In this document: positions 23,886 through 31,899 of the stretch, piece after piece
Layout: each line of letters opens with the position of its first letter
How positions within the stretch are numbered: the first letter of the stretch is position 1
The notes under the pieces: generated by a model
Told to the model about the DNA's origin: nothing
Seen by the model: only the letters and a program-made list of their open reading frames with translations
Databases searched by the model: none
Assembly (NCBI GenBank): GCA_038258415.1
Contig: JBBSPY010000005.1
Span: 1 to 36,889, forward strand
Length of the DNA stretch: 36,889 nt
Direction of reading: 5' to 3'
Source: Schlegelella_A sp038258415
GTDB lineage: Bacteria > Pseudomonadota > Gammaproteobacteria > Burkholderiales > Burkholderiaceae_C
Position numbers and translations under genes: made by a program

Positions 23886-26032
23886 TGAAAACACAGATGG
23901 CTGCCTGGCGGTCGCGACTGGTCGCGGTCGCACTTTTCACGGGTGCTGCGCTTCCGGCCTGGTCGCAGAACGCGATCCAGGCGATCAACAGCTCGCAGCA
24001 GGCGGGCTCGGAGGTGATCCGCATCGAGATGTCGGAGGCACTGCCGGCGATTCCGGCCGGCTTCACCGTGCAGGCGCCACCGCGGATCGCCATCGACCTC
24101 CCCGGCGTGACCAATGGGCTCGGGAAGTCGAGTGTCGACATCAACCAGGGCAACCTCCGCTCGGTCAGCGTCGCCACCTCGGGTGAGCGAACGCGCCTGG
24201 TGCTGAACCTGAAGCAGCCGGCGAGCTACCGTGCGCAGATCGACGGCAAGGTTCTGGTCGTCACCCTCGACAGCAGCACGCCGTCGACGCTCGCCAGTGC
24301 GGCAGCGCAGCCGCCGACCCGCTTCGCCGAGAGCCTCAATCGCACCCAGCTGGCGCTGCGCGACATCGACTTCCGCCGCGGCGCAGATGGCGCGGGCCGC
24401 GTCGTCGTCGAGCTGCCGAACAACCAGGTCGGGGTCGACATCCGGCAGCAAGGCACAGGCCTCGTCATCGAGTTTCTGCGCTCGACCCTGCCCGACAATC
24501 TTCGCCGCCGTCTCGACGTGACCGACTTCGGCACGCCGGTGCAGAACATCACGACGACGCAGCAAGGCGACCGCGTGCGGATGGTGGTCGAGCCGCGCGG
24601 CGTGTGGGAACACAGCGCCTACCAGAGCGACAACCAGTTCGTGCTCGAGGTTCGCGCCCAGAAGGTCGACCCGAACAAGCTGGTCCAGGGCGCGGGTTAC
24701 GCGGGCGAGAAGCTCAGCCTCAACTTCCAGAACATCGAGGTCCGAGCCCTGCTTCAGGTCATCGCCGACTTCACCAACTTCAACGTCGTCACCAGCGACA
24801 CCGTCACCGGCAACGTGACGCTGCGCCTGAAGGACGTTCCTTGGGACCAGGCGCTCGACATCATCCTGCAGGCGAAGAACCTCGGCCTGCGCAAATCGGG
24901 CAACGTGATTCTCATCGCGCCGAAAGACGAGCTCAACGCCAAGGAAAAGCTCGAGCTCGAGGCGAAGCAGCAGATCGCCGCACTTGAACCGCTGCGCACC
25001 CAGGCGTTCCAGCTCAACTACGCCAAGGCCGAGGACATCGCCAAGGGCCTCACGGGCCAGTCGACGGCTGGCGGCGGCGGTGGCACTGCCACCCGGATCC
25101 TTTCACCTCGAGGCAGTGTGGTGTTCGAGACTCGAACCAATCAACTTTTTGTCAGCGACGTGCCGAGCAAGCTCGAGGAGATCCAGGGGCTCATCGCCAA
25201 GATCGACATCCCGGTGCGTCAGGTTCTGATCGAGTCCCGGCTCGTGATCGCCGATGAGAGCTTCGGCCGATCGCTTGGTGTGCGTCTCGGCGCCAGCGAC
25301 CTGCGCGGCGTGCGGGGCGGCACGCCGGGCTATCGCCTGAGTGGCGACAACCGCGTCAGCATCGGCGGCAACATCAACGCCGTCGGCTCGCAGACGCTGC
25401 AGACCGGGACAACTGGCGTCGACTTCGCCGACACCAACTTCGTCAACCTGCCGTCGGCCGGCCAGAACGGCTTCGACCCGGCGACCTTCGCGCTGTCCCT
25501 GTTCGGCGCGTCGGCCAATCGCTTCCTCAACCTCGAGATCTCCGCGCTCGAGGCCGACGGCAAGGGCAAGGTCGTGTCGAGCCCGCGCGTCGTCACCGCG
25601 GATCAGCAGAAGGCACTGATCGAGCAGGGCGAGGAGCTCCCGTACCAGGTCGCGACGTCGAGCGGGGCCACGTCGCTGCAGTTCCGCAAGGCCAACCTCA
25701 AGCTCGAGGTCACGCCGCAGATCACCCCCGAGGGCAACGTGATCCTCGACGTCGACGTCACCAAGGACAGCGTCGGTCGCGTCACGCAGGCGGGCTTCGC
25801 GATCAACACCAAGCACGTCAAGACGCAGGTGCTGATCGAGAACGGTGGCACCGTCGTGATCGGCGGCATCTTCGAGTCGAACGACCGCGAGGACGTGACC
25901 AAGGTGCCGTTCCTCGGCGACGTGCCCTACCTCGGCAACCTCTTCAAGACGCGCACCTTGCAGACGTCGAAGACGGAACTGCTGATTTTCCTGACGCCCA
26001 AGGTCGTGACAGACCGGACGGCCGCCCGCTGA
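23882..26032 (+). CDS. pilQ: Type IV pilus secretin PilQ
   Basis: This 716-residue outer-membrane secretin has a signal peptide (cut near PAWSQ), two AMIN domains for peptidoglycan binding (about 35-130 and 160-250), an STN/N0 domain (LSLNFQNIEVRALLQVIADF), an N1 domain, and the secretin core with RQVLIESRLVIADES and the C-terminal signature VPFLGDVPYLGNLF. It forms the pore through which the pilus leaves the cell. The start is one of two tandem ATGs (23882 or 23885). The first overlaps the pilP stop by four bases. All domains are intact. Confidence 0.97.
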   Translation: MMKTQMAAWRSRLVAVALFTGAALPAWSQNAIQAINSSQQAGSEVIRIEMSEALPAIPAGFTVQAPPRIAIDLPGVTNGLGKSSVDINQGNLRSVSVATSGERTRLVLNLKQPASYRAQIDGKVLVVTLDSSTPSTLASAAAQPPTRFAESLNRTQLALRDIDFRRGADGAGRVVVELPNNQVGVDIRQQGTGLVIEFLRSTLPDNLRRRLDVTDFGTPVQNITTTQQGDRVRMVVEPRGVWEHSAYQSDNQFVLEVRAQKVDPNKLVQGAGYAGEKLSLNFQNIEVRALLQVIADFTNFNVVTSDTVTGNVTLRLKDVPWDQALDIILQAKNLGLRKSGNVILIAPKDELNAKEKLELEAKQQIAALEPLRTQAFQLNYAKAEDIAKGLTGQSTAGGGGGTATRILSPRGSVVFETRTNQLFVSDVPSKLEEIQGLIAKIDIPVRQVLIESRLVIADESFGRSLGVRLGASDLRGVRGGTPGYRLSGDNRVSIGGNINAVGSQTLQTGTTGVDFADTNFVNLPSAGQNGFDPATFALSLFGASANRFLNLEISALEADGKGKVVSSPRVVTADQQKALIEQGEELPYQVATSSGATSLQFRKANLKLEVTPQITPEGNVILDVDVTKDSVGRVTQAGFAINTKHVKTQVLIENGGTVVIGGIFESNDREDVTKVPFLGDVPYLGNLFKTRTLQTSKTELLIFLTPKVVTDRTAAR

Positions 26033-26063
26033 GCAGCGACGATACGATCGCACGAAAGAACAC

Positions 26064-27971
26064 ATGAAGATCTGGAACTGGCTGGCGCCACTTATGGCGA
26101 GCGTGGTGATCGCGGGTTGCGGCGGTGGCGGCGGGGACGCCGGCACTTCGCCGTTCCCCGGCGGCGGCGGCGGCGGCGGCAACTGCACCGCGGGCGCCGC
26201 CTCGGCCGCGGGTACCACGTGCTCCGCGACCTCGATCGACGTCGTTGCCAGTTCGGTGCAGGTCGGCAGCGGCGGCGACACCGTCACCGTCTCGGCGGTC
26301 GTCAAGGGCCCCGGCAACGTCGGCCTGGCCGGTGCGCCGGTGTCCTTCTCCACCAACACCGGCAACCTCACCCAGCCGTCGGTCGTCACCGACGCGTCGG
26401 GTGTCGCGACCGTCACCTTCGCCGCAGGGTCGGACCGCGGGAACCGCACGGCGACGATCAAGGCGCAGTCGGGTTCGGCGTCGTCGACCATCGATGTGGA
26501 GGTGGTCGGCACTACGCTGTCCTACTCGGGCGTCACGACCGTACCGCTTGCTGGCACCGTCAACGTGACGGTCAAGGCCACCGATTCGAAGGGCGCGGTG
26601 GTTCCCAACCTGCCGGTCACGGTGACCAGCAGCCTCAACAACGGACTCTCCGCGGCGACCGTGACCACCGGCGCGCAGGGAACCGCTGCGCTCGACTACA
26701 CCGCCACCAACCCCGGAACCGACTCGCTCGCCTTCTCGGGCGGCGGCGTCACGATCACGGCGTCGATCCAGATCAGCTCGTCGCAGTTCGCGTTCGTCGC
26801 TCCCGCGGCCAACACCGCGATTCCGGTCGGCTCCTCGCAGATCGTGACGGTCGAGTACAAGGTGTCGGGCGCGCCGCAGGCCAACCGCCTGATCAACTTC
26901 TCGACGACCGCGGGAACCGTGAGTCCGACCGCGGTGATGACCAACGGCGCCGGCCAGGCCTCGGTCATCGTCTCGGCGACGACCGCCGGCCCCGGCATGG
27001 TCCAGGCGACCGTCTCCGGCGGCGCCGCGCAGGCGACGCTGCCGCTCAGCTTCGTGGCGTTGTCCCCGGCGCGCCTGGTGCTCCAAGTCTCGCCGACGGC
27101 GATCGGCCCCAATAGCGCCGGCTCGACGGCGCAGCAGACGCAGTTGCGCGCGACCGTCACCGACGCCAACGGCAACCCGGTCGCGAATTCCATCGTCGCC
27201 TTCACCCGTCTCGTCGATCCGAGCGGCGGCAACCTGTCGCAGGCGTCGGCCGTCACCGACAGCGGAGGCCAGGCGACCGTGCAGTACATCTCGGGCGCTG
27301 GAACGACGGCCGACGGTGGCATCCAGCTTCGCGCTAGCGTGTTGTCCGATGCGTCGGTGTTCGGCACGACGACGATGACGGTCACCCAGAGCGCGCTGTT
27401 CATCGGCCTGGGAACCGGCAACACGATCACCAACGTCGACGCGCAAACCTACAAGAAGGACTGGGTCGTCTACGTCACCGACTCCAACGGGGTCGCGGTG
27501 GCGAACAAGGATCTGACGATCAAGGTCCTGCCCGTGGAGTATCGCAAGGGCTTCTTGGTGTTCGCCGACGGAGGCTGGAGCTACGACCTGCCCACGCTCA
27601 AGACCTGCGCCAATGAGGACACCAACTACAACGGCGTGCTTGACCCGGGCGAAGACTTCAACGGCAGCGGCAACCTGCAGCCCGGCAACATCGTGCTGGT
27701 GACGACGACGCAGACCCCCAACGCGGCGGCCAGCGGCATCGCGCGAACCGACTCGACAGGCCGGGCGACGATCAGCCTGCTGTATGCCGAGAGCTACGTG
27801 CCGTGGATCAAGGTTCGCCTCTCCGCGCAGGCCACCGTAAGCGGAACCGAGTCGTCGACATCGCAGGAGTTCTACGTGAGCGGCCTGGCGAGCGACTTCA
27901 CCAGCGCCAGCAACCCGCCGGCCGGAACCACGAGCCCCTTCGGCGTCAACGCCTGCAACGTGCCGAACTGA
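26064..27971 (+). CDS. Ig-like (Big_1/invasin-type) repeat lipoprotein
   Basis: This 635-residue secreted lipoprotein has lipobox VVIAGC with Cys19. After the Cys comes a double Gly-rich linker, then about four repeated Ig-like domains of the Big_1 kind. Each has a strand such as VTVSAVVKGPGNVGLAGAPV, LRATVTDANGNPVANSIVAF or VYVTDSNGVAVANKDL and a GxATV-type turn (ASGVATVTF, GGQATVQYI, TGRATISLL). Near residue 515 two acidic loops, DTNYNGVLDPGED and DFNGSGNL, look like calcium sites. The likely location is the cell surface or the periplasmic side of the outer membrane. It lies 31 bases after pilQ and 16 before aroK, so it is probably part of the pil transcript. Role unknown; adhesion or envelope tethering are guesses. 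Confidence 0.85.
   Translation: MKIWNWLAPLMASVVIAGCGGGGGDAGTSPFPGGGGGGGNCTAGAASAAGTTCSATSIDVVASSVQVGSGGDTVTVSAVVKGPGNVGLAGAPVSFSTNTGNLTQPSVVTDASGVATVTFAAGSDRGNRTATIKAQSGSASSTIDVEVVGTTLSYSGVTTVPLAGTVNVTVKATDSKGAVVPNLPVTVTSSLNNGLSAATVTTGAQGTAALDYTATNPGTDSLAFSGGGVTITASIQISSSQFAFVAPAANTAIPVGSSQIVTVEYKVSGAPQANRLINFSTTAGTVSPTAVMTNGAGQASVIVSATTAGPGMVQATVSGGAAQATLPLSFVALSPARLVLQVSPTAIGPNSAGSTAQQTQLRATVTDANGNPVANSIVAFTRLVDPSGGNLSQASAVTDSGGQATVQYISGAGTTADGGIQLRASVLSDASVFGTTTMTVTQSALFIGLGTGNTITNVDAQTYKKDWVVYVTDSNGVAVANKDLTIKVLPVEYRKGFLVFADGGWSYDLPTLKTCANEDTNYNGVLDPGEDFNGSGNLQPGNIVLVTTTQTPNAAASGIARTDSTGRATISLLYAESYVPWIKVRLSAQATVSGTESSTSQEFYVSGLASDFTSASNPPAGTTSPFGVNACNVPN
26160..26180 (+). repeat. In-frame (GGC)7 triplet repeat
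   Basis: Seven consecutive GGC codons encode Gly7 in the linker just after the lipid-anchored cysteine of the Ig-like lipoprotein. Slippage would change linker length without breaking the frame. Confidence 0.9.
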
Positions 27972-27987
27972 GGCCACGCGGTCGGTC

Positions 27988-28533
27988 GTGCGCATCAGCC
28001 TGGTCGGGCTCCCCGGCGTCGGCAAGAGCACGATCGGTCGGAAGCTGGCGGGCAGGCTCGAAGTCGACTTCGTCGACTGCGACGCGGTCGCGGAAGAGCG
28101 GCTCGGCGAGTCGATCGCCAGCTTCTTCGAGCGCGAGGGCGAAGCGCCCTTTCGCGACCTCGAGGAAGCGGTCCTGCGGGACCTCACCCTGCAGCAAGAT
28201 GCCGTGATCGCGACCGGGGGCGGCGTCGTCCTCCGCGAGGCCAACCGCCGTCTGCTGCAGGACCGTACGCTCTGCGTCTACCTCGAGGCCGAGCCGCGGA
28301 CCCTGTTCGCCCGCTTGCGCCGCAACACGCGTCGACCGCTGCTGCAGGTCGCCGACCCCGAGGCGCGGGTCGTCGAGCTGGCCCGACAGCGCGACCCGCT
28401 CTACCGCGAAGCGGCCAGGCTGGTCGTTCCGGCGGCGCACAACGCCGCTGCGACGCTGGCTGCGATCGAGGCGGCGCTGCTGCGACACGCGACCGAACCG
28501 CGCCAGGACGACGAGGTCGCATCGTGTCGATGA
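27988..28533 (+). CDS. aroK: Shikimate kinase
   Basis: This 181-residue kinase phosphorylates shikimate at position 3 in aromatic amino acid synthesis. The Walker A is GLPGVGKST (about 7-15), the shikimate-binding Asp lies in FVDCDAVAEERLG, FREGEAPFRDLE-type residues follow (EREGEAPFRDLE), the glycine triplet is ATGGGVVL, and the lid arginine is in LRRNTRRPLL. Translation starts with GTG at 27988, and no better start exists near the Walker motif. The 3' end overlaps aroB. The aroK-aroB pair downstream of pilQ is a common proteobacterial arrangement. Confidence 0.95.
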   Translation: MRISLVGLPGVGKSTIGRKLAGRLEVDFVDCDAVAEERLGESIASFFEREGEAPFRDLEEAVLRDLTLQQDAVIATGGGVVLREANRRLLQDRTLCVYLEAEPRTLFARLRRNTRRPLLQVADPEARVVELARQRDPLYREAARLVVPAAHNAAATLAAIEAALLRHATEPRQDDEVASCR

Positions 28534-29618
28534 GCGGCTCGCAGCGCGTGCGGGTCGAGCTCGCCTCACGCAGCTACGACATCGTCGCCGGCAACGGCGT
28601 GCTCGACGACGCTGCGGCATGGGAAGGCCTCGGCCGTGGTGTCCAGGCGCTCGTCGTCAGTAACACGACCGTGGCGCCGCTGTACGCACAGCGCGTGTCC
28701 GATGCGCTGAAGACACGGTGTTCCGGCGTCGCCGTGCTCGAGCTCGGCGACGGCGAGTCGCACAAGGTCTGGGGCAGTGTCGAGGCGATCGTCGACGCCT
28801 TGCTCGCTCGCGGTGCCGACCGTGCCTCGATGCTGGTTGCGCTCGGCGGCGGCGTCGTCGGCGATGTGACGGGCTTCGCCGCCGCGTGCTACATGCGCGG
28901 CATCGACTATGTGCAGGTGCCCACCACGCTGCTGGCGCAAGTCGATTCCTCGGTCGGCGGCAAGACGGCGATCAACCACCCGCTCGGCAAGAACATGATC
29001 GGCGCCTTCCACCAGCCGTTGCGGGTGATCGCCGACGTCGACACGCTGCGCACGCTGCCGCAGCGCGAGCTGGTTGCCGGCCTCGCCGAGGTCATCAAGC
29101 ACGGCGCGATCGCCGACGACGACTTTCTCGCCTGGATCGAGGCCAACCTCGCCCTTCTGCTCGGCCGCGACGCCGCCGCATTGCAGCACGCCGTCGTTCG
29201 CTCGTGCGAGATCAAGGCTGCGGTCGTTGCAGACGACGAGCGCGAGGCGGGCCAGCGTGAAGTGTTGAATTTCGGCCACACCTTCGGCCACGCCATCGAG
29301 GCCGGGCTCGGCTTCGGGGTGTGGCTGCACGGCGAGGCGGTGGGTTGCGGGATGGTGCTTGCCGCACGCGCCTCGGCAGCACTCGGGTTGATCGACGGCG
29401 ACCGCGCCGATCGCGTGACGCGGCTGGTCGCCAACGCCGGATTGCCGGTTCGGCCGCCCGACATGGCGGTGGATCGATGGATCGAGCTGATGCGGCATGA
29501 CAAGAAGTCGCGCGGCGGGTCGTTGCGGCTCGTGCTGCTCGACGCCGCCGGCAGCGCGCGGACGCGGGCGGTGGGCGAGGACCGCATCCGCGACCTGATC
29601 GGCGCTGCGCTGCGCTGA
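28524..29618 (+). CDS. aroB: 3-dehydroquinate synthase
   Basis: This 364-residue NAD- and metal-dependent enzyme makes 3-dehydroquinate from DAHP, the second step of the shikimate pathway. It has the NAD-binding ALGGGVVGDVTGFAA stretch, the substrate segment VPTTLLAQVDSSVGGKTAIN, the metal ligands Glu in GLAEVIKHG and the His residues in NFGHTFGHAIE and LHGEAV, and the C-terminal HDKKSRGG motif. The GTG at 28524 has a GAGG box seven bases upstream. The ATG at 28530 would instead overlap the aroK stop as ATGA. Either start is possible. No terminator is evident after it. Confidence 0.96.
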   Translation: MSMSGSQRVRVELASRSYDIVAGNGVLDDAAAWEGLGRGVQALVVSNTTVAPLYAQRVSDALKTRCSGVAVLELGDGESHKVWGSVEAIVDALLARGADRASMLVALGGGVVGDVTGFAAACYMRGIDYVQVPTTLLAQVDSSVGGKTAINHPLGKNMIGAFHQPLRVIADVDTLRTLPQRELVAGLAEVIKHGAIADDDFLAWIEANLALLLGRDAAALQHAVVRSCEIKAAVVADDEREAGQREVLNFGHTFGHAIEAGLGFGVWLHGEAVGCGMVLAARASAALGLIDGDRADRVTRLVANAGLPVRPPDMAVDRWIELMRHDKKSRGGSLRLVLLDAAGSARTRAVGEDRIRDLIGAALR

Positions 29619-29671
29619 GCCCACCGAATCGCGGCCACGGCGCCGCTTTCACGTCACGAGAGAGTCCGAAC

Positions 29672-30142
29672 ATGACACACCTGCACACCTTGCTCGTCTC
29701 CGCTTTGACCGTCGTCGCGACCTTCGGCGCCGCGACCGCCTCCGCCGCACCCTCAACCGCGCCACCGCCGGCACACAGCGGCATGAAGCCGGGCTCGTGG
29801 GAGATCGTCTCGGAAATCACGAGCTCCGACTCGTCGAGCAAACGGACTGTCACGTCGCGCCTGTGCTACGGGCCTGAAGACGTCGCAGTGCCGGCGCGCG
29901 TGCTCCCGCCTCAGCGCGGCCTGGGCGTCCAGTGTCTGGCGACGGACATCAAGCGCGGCGCCGACGGCGTCGCCTGGAAGCTCGCGTGCAGGGGCAAGGC
30001 AGGCGCGCTCGATGGCAGCGCGACGATGAAGGCGGGGCCGACGAGCTACGTCGCCCAGGCCTCCCTCGGACGCAAGGCCGGCGGCAAGGCGGTCACCGTG
30101 CAGGAACAGATCAATGCCCGTTGGGTGGGGGAGTGCACATGA
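29672..30142 (+). CDS. DUF3617-family periplasmic protein
   Basis: This 156-residue exported protein has a signal peptide (MTHLHTLLVSALTVVATFGA, cut near ASAAP). The mature protein begins with the DUF3617 signature (MKPGSWEIVSEI) followed by paired cysteines (RLCYGPEDV, VQCLATDI, LACRGK, GECT), so two disulfides are likely. The family is widespread in proteobacteria and has no settled function. A GAGAGAG ribosome site supports the start. It lies between aroB and pilE. I do not see a link to pili beyond position. Confidence 0.85.
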   Translation: MTHLHTLLVSALTVVATFGAATASAAPSTAPPPAHSGMKPGSWEIVSEITSSDSSSKRTVTSRLCYGPEDVAVPARVLPPQRGLGVQCLATDIKRGADGVAWKLACRGKAGALDGSATMKAGPTSYVAQASLGRKAGGKAVTVQEQINARWVGECT

Positions 30143-30312
30143 GAAACGCCAGCTCGATCGGGACCTCCGCCGGTGCGTCGTGGGCATTCGTCACGTTCCC
30201 GGTCCGAGCCGGCCGCCACTCGTTCGCCAGCCGGCTCCGTCCGTCGGCTCGTCGAGCGCCATGCTCCGCCGTCTCCCTAGACTGCGATCGCGAACTCAGC
30301 CAGGCCCATGCC
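30143..30312. other. Spacer before pilE, promoter not identified
   Basis: These 170 bases between the DUF3617 gene and pilE probably carry the promoter of the minor pilin operon. A TAGACT hexamer near 30280 resembles a -10 box, but no -35 stands at the right distance and I see no sigma-54 GG-N10-GC pair. The frame of pilE is open through this region without a likely start. Confidence 0.3.
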
Positions 30313-30759
30313 ATGACCCGCAACATCAGAGGTTTCACGCTCATCGAGCTGATGATCACCGTGGCGATCGTCGCCATCCTCGCGGCGATCGCCATCCCGT
30401 CGTACACCGAGTACGTGATGCGGGCGCGAATCACCGAGGCCACGTCGAACCTCGCGGACATGCGCAACAAGATGGAACAGTTCTACCAGGACTTCCGCTC
30501 CTGGGCGCCGGCCGGGCCGGTCCAGCCTTGCCAGAACAACACGGTGGCGCCGACCCCGACGTCCACAAACTTCGACTTCGTTTGCAGCCGTCTTGGCCTG
30601 AATACGTACACCGTCACTGCAACTGGCAAACCGGGTACGACGATGCAGAATTTCACGTACACGATCAATGAGCTTAACCAGCGGACCAGCGTCGGCCCCG
30701 CCGGCTGGGCACCGGGCCCGAACTGCTGGATCATCAAGAAGGACGGATCGTGCGCCTGA
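30313..30759 (+). CDS. pilE: Type IV minor pilin PilE
   Basis: This 148-residue prepilin has a short leader, MTRNIRG, cut before FTLIELMITVAIVAILAAIAI, with Glu at +5. The N-terminal helix continues PSYTEYVMRARITEATSNLA. The globular head has cysteines in QPCQNN and VCSRLG, and a C-terminal pair in NCWIIKKDGSC, the disulfide-bounded loop of PilE-type minor pilins. The start is set by the leader. The ribosome site is poor. The gene leads the operon and overlaps fimT by ten bases. In betaproteobacteria pilE is often at the other end, after pilY1. Confidence 0.92.
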   Translation: MTRNIRGFTLIELMITVAIVAILAAIAIPSYTEYVMRARITEATSNLADMRNKMEQFYQDFRSWAPAGPVQPCQNNTVAPTPTSTNFDFVCSRLGLNTYTVTATGKPGTTMQNFTYTINELNQRTSVGPAGWAPGPNCWIIKKDGSCA

Positions 30760-31376
30760 CGCCGAGCCGCGCCGTTCGCGCCGCCCGCGGCGTGACGCTC
30801 ACCGAGCTTCTCGTCGGCATCTCGATCGTCGCCATCCTGCTCGGCCTCGGCGTGCCGTCGATCTCGGGCTACATCCAGAGCGCCAGGATGAACAGCGCCG
30901 CGCAGAGCTACCTGTCGGGCGTGCAGACGGCCAGGACCGAGGCGATCCGCCGCAACCTGCCGGTCGAGTTCGTCCTCACCGACACGCCGGTCGAGACGGC
31001 GAACCTGGCCGACAACCTCGCGCCCGGGGCCAATGGCCAGAACTGGGTCGTCCGGGCCCCGGATCCGACGCGGCCGGCACCTGCCTTCGTGCTCGTGGAA
31101 TCGCATTCGGCGACCGAAGGCTCCGGCTCCGCGCAGCCTCCGTCGGTGCTGGTCCAGGGCGTCTTGCCGGCAGGCTTCACCGGAATCATCCCTTTCAACG
31201 GCTTCGGCGGCACGGCCGACAACTACCAGCTCGACATTTCCAACCCGCCCGGCGGCGCCTGCGCGCAGTTTGGCGGGCCGATGCGCTGCCCGAGCATCCG
31301 CGTCCCCGCCGGCGGCCTCGCACGTCTGTGCGATCCAGCCGCGCCCAACGCCCCGGCTGACAGCCGCGGCTGCTGA
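30750..31376 (+). CDS. fimT: Type IV pilus minor pilin FimT/GspH-like
   Basis: This 208-residue prepilin starts with GTG at 30750 behind an AAGGA box. The leader ends AARG and the mature start is VTLTELLVGISIVAILLGLG. Residue +1 is Val instead of the usual Phe, while Glu at +5 is kept. The head fits the FimT/GspH domain (AARMNSAAQSYLSGVQTARTEAIRR-type helix end followed by beta strands). FimT-like proteins are part of the minor pilin tip complex, and in some species take part in DNA uptake. The C-terminal tail has several cysteines (CAQFGGPMRC, LCD, RGC). Confidence 0.88.
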   Translation: MRLTPSRAVRAARGVTLTELLVGISIVAILLGLGVPSISGYIQSARMNSAAQSYLSGVQTARTEAIRRNLPVEFVLTDTPVETANLADNLAPGANGQNWVVRAPDPTRPAPAFVLVESHSATEGSGSAQPPSVLVQGVLPAGFTGIIPFNGFGGTADNYQLDISNPPGGACAQFGGPMRCPSIRVPAGGLARLCDPAAPNAPADSRGC

Positions 31377-31386
31377 GGAACACGCC

Positions 31387-31899
31387 ATGCGAACGCCCCA
31401 ACGTCGACAGCAGTCAGGCTTCTTCCTGATCGAGGCGCTCGTCGCCATCCTCATCTTCTCGATCGGCATCCTCGGCATGGTGGCGATGGGCGGGACCGCC
31501 CTCGGGGCGCAGAGCGATGCGCGCTTCCGCACCGACGCGGCGACGCTCGCCGAGGAAATGGCGAACACGATCGCCCTCAACGTCGCCCGCGACTCGGCCG
31601 CCAATTTCAACGCATCGCTGCTCACCTACCAGTACCAGGAGGCGGGCGCCGACTGCGCGTTCAACGGCGCCGCCGGCAATCCCGACGTGGTGACCTGGGT
31701 GAACCGGATCACGGCGCAGGGTCCGAGCCTGCCCGGGCTGCCCGGCGCGACGGCGACCTCGCAGCAGATCGTGATCGACCCCTCGGCCACCGGCTTCAAC
31801 CGCGTGCAGATCACCGTCTGCTGGCAAGGACCGTCGGACCAGGCGATGCGTCGCCACACCTTCGTGACCTACATCAACGGGCTGGCGCCGACGACATGA
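31387..31899 (+). CDS. pilV: Type IV pilus minor pilin PilV
   Basis: This 170-residue prepilin has leader MRTPQRRQQSG cut before FFLIEALVAILIFSIGILGM, with Glu at +5; the LIEALVAILIFSIGILG core is the PilV signature. The segment AALGAQSDARFRTDAATLAEEM-type helix end follows (GAQSDARFRTDAATLAEEM). One disulfide is possible (ADCAFNG, TVCWQG). A GAGGA box precedes the ATG. The stop overlaps pilW as ATGA. Structurally PilV matches GspI in the tip complex. Confidence 0.93.
   Translation: MRTPQRRQQSGFFLIEALVAILIFSIGILGMVAMGGTALGAQSDARFRTDAATLAEEMANTIALNVARDSAANFNASLLTYQYQEAGADCAFNGAAGNPDVVTWVNRITAQGPSLPGLPGATATSQQIVIDPSATGFNRVQITVCWQGPSDQAMRRHTFVTYINGLAPTT

Noticed and set aside
30139..30312. An in-frame ATG at 30139 overlaps the DUF3617 stop as ATGA and would extend PilE by 58 residues.
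   Set aside because: It would give a prepilin leader of about 65 residues rich in Arg and Ser. The ATG at 30313 gives a normal 7-residue leader before FTLIEL.
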